From assembly GCA_003427395.1 (NCBI GenBank), contig BFEA01000020.1:2836356-2866690 (forward strand): a stretch of 30,335 bases of DNA, written 5' to 3'. Below are positions 26,451-30,335 of this stretch, in pieces (position 1 is the first letter of the stretch; each line of letters begins with the position of its first letter). The notes below the pieces were generated by a model. That model worked only from the letters and a program-made list of their open reading frames with translations. It did not search any database and had not been told where the DNA came from. Source of the stretch: Chara braunii. Lineage: Eukaryota > Streptophyta > Charophyceae > Charales > Characeae. The translations under genes were made by a program, and so were the position numbers.

Positions 26451-28048
26451 GAATTCTTGACTTGCCTCGTGGGTTCGTATGACCTTCGAAGGAAACTGAA
26501 GGAGGATCTGGTCAAACACACTGCCAAGGATCCAGACCTTAGTCCCATCCTTGAGCAGCTCAAGGTTGACCCTAGCAGTCAGCCTTATTTTCATGAGTGC
26601 GAGGGTCTTGTATTCCGCCGATACGGGAAGTTTGATTGTTTGTGTGTACCCAACCCTGCGCCTCTCCGGACTCATTTCTTGGATTTGGCACATGGTCGGA
26701 GTGGATACTTCGGCTTTGAGAAGACGTATGGAAGTTTTTTGCAGCAGTTTGATTGGCTGGGAATGAAGGGATCTGCTCATAAATTTATTGTTGAATGTCA
26801 AGTCTATCAAAGAACCAAGGTTCATAGGCATAAGCCTTATGGTCTGACGAAACCCTCCCCATTCCTGATGGATCCGGTGAGTCGGTATCTATCGATTTCA
26901 CAGACATAGGGAGGGTGAGTGCGGGAGGACATTCACAAGTCATGGTCATCGTGGATCGTTTTTCCAAATTTCTAAATTTGATTCCTCTACCTAATCATGC
27001 ACCACTTGAGCTTGTGATCGAAGAATTTCACCAGCAGTACATTTTGCAGTATGGACCCCTGAAAACTCTTGTGAGTGATCGGGACACCAGGTTCATTAGT
27101 GCTGATTGGAAGGACTTCACTTCTCAAATCTACGACACTAAACTCAACAACACTTATGGTCGACACCCCGAAGCCAATGGATTGGCCGAGGAAATCAACC
27201 AGACTGTCATCCAACTACTTCGCGCGTTAATTATTCCAGATGAGAACACGTGGGACAAGGAGCAACACAAAGTGAAGGGGTTGTACAACAACTCCATTCA
27301 CTCTGCGACTGGCGTGGCGCCGAATCAGCTGCAATATGGTTGGCAGCTGCACAATCCTCTCTCCTAACTGTTCCCCGAATGGTCCTCTGGTTTGACACCT
27401 GACATGCCCGGCTACAATGCCAAGTATGCACGCTTGCTCAAAGCTGCTATCGCAGCGATGAACAAGCGCCAGCATGCCATGATCAAACATGCTAACAAGT
27501 CGCGCAAAGAAGGGAACTTCGAAGTAGGAAGTTATGTCTGGGTCAAAATGGCTGAGTTTTCTGTCGAAGAGGGCATATCACGAAAGCTTCTTCCACTCTA
27601 CTATGGCCCTTGGCAGGTTCTAAAGGTAGTTGGGGATGATTTTGGTCCTTCGTATGTGATTGACGTGCCTCCTCGTCTGCGCACATATCCGGTCTTTCAC
27701 GCATCCAAACTGTTTCCACACATCACTGATGAGACTTTTCCCTTCCGAGATCCTATGATACCTTGTCCTATCGATGGCGGCCATGAGATAGACAAAATTG
27801 TTTCCCATGAAGGAAGAGGGAGGAACAGAGAGTACAAGGTTCACTTCCTCTATCACCCGTTGAAAGAGTTCTTCTGGAGTGACTGAAAAGAGCTGCTAAA
27901 GAATGTTCCCCATGTTGTTAACGCTTATGAACGACAGATCGCTGATGGACAGACTGCTAAGTTTTCTGCAAAACTCACTCCTCACGGTCTTACTAAATCT
28001 CTCTTTCTAATCTACGCCTACGACGCATTTTGTGCTGACTCTGTATGA
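26451..28048 (+). pseudogene. Integrase with chromodomain-like tail of element C
   Basis: The zinc-binding domain reads LDLAHGRSGYFGFEKTYG and FIVECQVYQRTK; the last Cys of the HHCC set is Tyr. A frameshift lies near 26860. In the core the triad is complete: Asp in SVSIDFTDIG, Asp in LVSDRDTRF and Glu in HPEANGLAEEINQT. A TAA at 27365-27367 is followed in a new frame by LLPLYYGPWQVLKVVGDDFG and YPVFHASKLFPH (GPY/F module), then GGHEIDKIVSHEGRGRNREY, KVHFLYHPLKEFFWSD, a TGA at 27884-27886, and KELLKNVPHVVNAYERQ. The tail therefore resembles a chromodomain, as in element A. The end at 28048 is 41 bp before the LTR. Confidence 0.88.
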
Positions 28049-28077
28049 GTTACTCGCTCGAAGCGACCTCGCTCTTG

Positions 28078-28089
28078 ATAGGGGGGTAG
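28078..28089 (+). promoter_or_regulatory. Polypurine tract of element C
   Basis: ATAGGGGGGTAG lies directly before the 3' LTR start TGTAATG. It is G-rich like the tract of elements A and B but interrupted by T. Confidence 0.65.
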
Positions 28090-29443
28090 TGTAATGACCA
28101 GCCAAAACACCGACTGAGAACACTGCTGATTTCTGGGATTTGCCGCTGGAATGAATGCCTTGCTGAGATTCCCGCATTCTGCTGTGGTTTCCAAGTCTCT
28201 GTGTGTGTGCGTGCCTGCTGGTTTGAACGCCTGTCTGAGTGCTTGTCGGCTTAGTGTGTGTGTGACCCGCAAGGGTACTTGTTGGTTGAAAGGCCCCTCA
28301 GGGCCGCTACTTACCTGTGGCAGTGACTTCGAGGGTTGCAGCGGGGAAAACATTCAAGTAACGGGGGTAGGCCCGCGACACTTAAGAGCAGCGGGGGAAC
28401 ACTAGTGGTAGGAGTGTCGGGTAATGGAGGCCGAGCAAAAGAAGACAAAAAGTTGGCATTTTCAGAGGCCCAGTAGCGGTAGGTTAGAGGTAGGCCGGTA
28501 CCAGTCCAAGTAGCCTGAGTCTAGGGCCTGTTCGGACGATAGCAGAGCCTGCAATGATGTTTCCCTCCGAAAGGGAGGAGGTGCCAGTTGCTGGGAGACC
28601 GATCGGCCTAGGAAGTCACCGCCCAAGAGGCCAGTAGGCCGCCATATCTTCCGGAGGAGCAAACAGCGCCTCCTCATTTGCGATATGGGGATTGGCGACA
28701 TGCTGCTGAGCCAAGCGCTGGACTTGTGCAGCGCTGCCTGGAGGTGAAGAGCAGCTGGGCGCTCAGCCTGGCTATGGCGAGCAGCCCAGCTTGAGGAGGA
28801 GGAAGAAGGGGGCGAAGGAGGAGAGTGGCGAGGTACCTACCTGGCTATGGTGGACACCATCTTCATCACCTTGTTGGGCGCCGCATCTGAAAGGCCCCAG
28901 TTGGGGTAGTGCAGCACCAAGGAAGCTCGAGGCAGAGTCAGGCATGGCGGCTTAGTCAGCAGCGGCATAGCCGCTTTGGGTTGTCCTTTGGACAGGAGTG
29001 CAGCGACATAGCTGCTTTGTGTTGTCCTTTGCACAGGAGGGCAGAGCCCTCAGTTGTCCGCCATAGCCTAGGCTTGTGAGAGGTGGAAGAAGGGGGGAAG
29101 CCATAGCTATGGTGGACCTATGGTGATGTCAGCAGTAAGACGAAACTTCGGATATTGATTCTGGCTCATCCACTCATTGTTATTATTATTATTATTGGAA
29201 GAAGAAAAAGATTGGCGAAGTGAAGGAGGAGGAAGGTGGCGGAGAAGGGGGATTTGTCATTGGACTTGCCGGTGTACATCTTCTTCTTCTTCTTCTTCTT
29301 CTTCTTCTTCTTCTTCTTCTTTCTCTCTTCTTTCTCTCTTTTTTGGTCTCTATCTCTTTGCAAGTGCTTTCATGTCTTTCGCAACTGGGTGGCATTGTCT
29401 TTCATTGTGAATTTGCACTTTGGGAATGACCAGGATCGTAACA
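28090..29443 (+). repeat. 3' LTR of element C
   Basis: It is uninterrupted, 1,354 bp, and runs from TGTAATGACCAGCC to GATCGTAACA. It matches both halves of the 5' LTR and the inverted fragment at 14599-15410. It holds a (TTC)n tract at 29279-29320 and a TTA run at 29179-29197. ORFs that run through these simple repeats are artefacts. Confidence 0.9.
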
Positions 29444-30183
29444 GTTGCATCAAATAAAGTCGAGCAACGTTGGACTCAGAGAACAAGATTTTATAGGTCA
29501 CTCAAAGAAATCAGGGTTTCCAAAAATGTCTTCCGCAGGTGAAGCTGCACGAGCTGCTCTAGTTTTTAGTGATCTTCACTTCAAAAGAAAACGCCATGCC
29601 ACTTGTGATTTTTGAAAGCAACTCGTTCTTAAAATTCGAAGGTGAAGTGGCTTTTTTATTGTGAAAGGATTTCAAGCTGTCTACATGTCCCAACATAGTC
29701 CCAGAGTCCCACCTGGGACCAGTCCAGCTGGGCCTGGTAGGTCCCAGGTCCAGGTCCTAGTAGTCCGGTAGGGCCTAGGGGCCGAAGCATCGTAGGTCCG
29801 TAGAGTCCAACAGTTAGGTGGTTAGAAGTCATAGGCCTGCTACCAGACAAGAAAAGTCCGAAATCCCAAAGTCCAGTTTTGCAGCAGCATCCAGACAGAT
29901 GTAAGTTCCGGAACTGCCAAACTGCACCCGACAGGCCGCATCTGGAACCGAGAAAGATCCACTTCAGCTGCTATTTATAGCTGGTACAGTGCTTCATCGG
30001 GTCACTTGTCGATTCGCATGTTGCCAAACATCTGCTGTAGCGCTTGAATTGGACAGTCCGATTGAGGTTGAAGACGAAGGGCGATAAGCACCATACTTGA
30101 AGTAGACAAGTAAACGCAGTGCAGCTATGCCCGCACAATTCTGCTTACTCATCCCAGGACTACAGTATTTACAACTGCCCAAT

Positions 30184-30229
<46 letters not shown>

Positions 30230-30270
30230 GTGACACGATCTAGCAATATTTAATCCCCCTTCCAACCCGA

Positions 30271-30335
<65 letters not shown>
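29444..30335. other. Right flank of element C with CT microsatellites
   Basis: It begins with the target duplication GTTG. No gene was recognised; a 25-codon ORF at 29528-29605 (MSSAGEAARAAL) is too short to judge. A GGTCC/GGGACC-rich stretch lies at 29697-29775. Two (CT)n arrays lie at 30189-30227 and from 30279 to the window end, so the second may be longer than shown. Confidence 0.5.

Larger units (their letters stand above)
16732..29443 (+). mobile_element. Element C: Ty3/Gypsy retrotransposon with organellar DNA in its 5' LTR
   Basis: It reads 5' LTR (16732-21220, interrupted at 17715-21014), primer site (21223-21240), leader, gag, protease, RT/RNase H, integrase with chromodomain-like tail, polypurine tract and 3' LTR (28090-29443). 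GTTG occurs directly outside both ends (16728-16731 and 29444-29447), a 4-bp target duplication. Without the insertion the element would be about 9.4 kb. Its proteins differ clearly from those of elements A and B but share the domain order. Many frameshifts and stops show that it is dead. Confidence 0.9.

Noticed and set aside
26298-26831. 177-codon minus-strand ORF in element C
   Set aside because: It is opposite to the integrase zinc-binding region, which is clearly coding on the plus strand.
29166-29457. ORFs of poly-Lys, poly-Arg, poly-Phe or poly-Ser over the TTC tract
   Set aside because: They are translations of a microsatellite in the 3' LTR.
29994-30236. Minus-strand ORF with (RE)n repeat
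   Set aside because: It is a translation of the (CT)n array with no protein-like remainder.

Overview
The window is repeat-rich eukaryotic DNA, best explained as nuclear DNA of a plant-lineage organism. It holds three Ty3/Gypsy LTR retrotransposons (called A, B and C here) nested with decayed plastid- and mitochondrion-derived DNA (NUPT/NUMT-like). No intact host gene was recognised. The plastid fragments include chlB, which angiosperm plastids lack, and a psaA piece joined to odpB (pyruvate dehydrogenase E1 beta). As I recall, odpB is plastid-encoded in red algae and some streptophyte algae but not in land plants. I therefore infer a streptophyte green alga; an early-diverging land plant is less likely. 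No species is claimed.

Layout. 1-1988: 3' end of element A (integrase tail with chromodomain-like end, polypurine tract, 3' LTR). 1989-2530: psaA C-terminal fragment, minus strand. 2531-11150: element B (5' LTR, primer binding site, gag, protease, RT/RNase H, integrase), whose 3' end carries an inversion of about 1.2 kb. 11151 to about 11268: the rest of the same psaA fragment, so B split it. About 11269-14600: more plastid DNA (chlB, psaA N-terminus fused to odpB), unassigned sequence, a nearly perfect 142-bp palindrome and a 294-bp MITE with an 8-bp target duplication. 14599-15410: inverted LTR fragment of family C. 15411-16731: unrecognised, possibly host gene with one exon-like stretch. 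16732-29443: element C. 29444-30335: right flank with CT microsatellites.

The 5' LTR of element C is interrupted at 17715-21014 by 3.3 kb of organelle-derived DNA. This mosaic contains cob, a small-subunit rRNA piece, four copies of one cox3 segment in different contexts, rpl16, a tRNA-Trp-like sequence, plastid ccsA, a cox3-atp6 fusion, ccmF and a group II intron remnant.

The three elements share one plan: LTR beginning TG and ending CA, primer site resembling the initiator-Met tRNA complement three bases after the LTR, gag, PR-RT-RNase H-integrase-chromodomain-like order, and a G-rich polypurine tract. All coding regions carry stops or frameshifts and look dead. B and C are each flanked by a 4-bp target duplication. 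The interest lies in how organelle DNA and retroelements have repeatedly inserted into one another.
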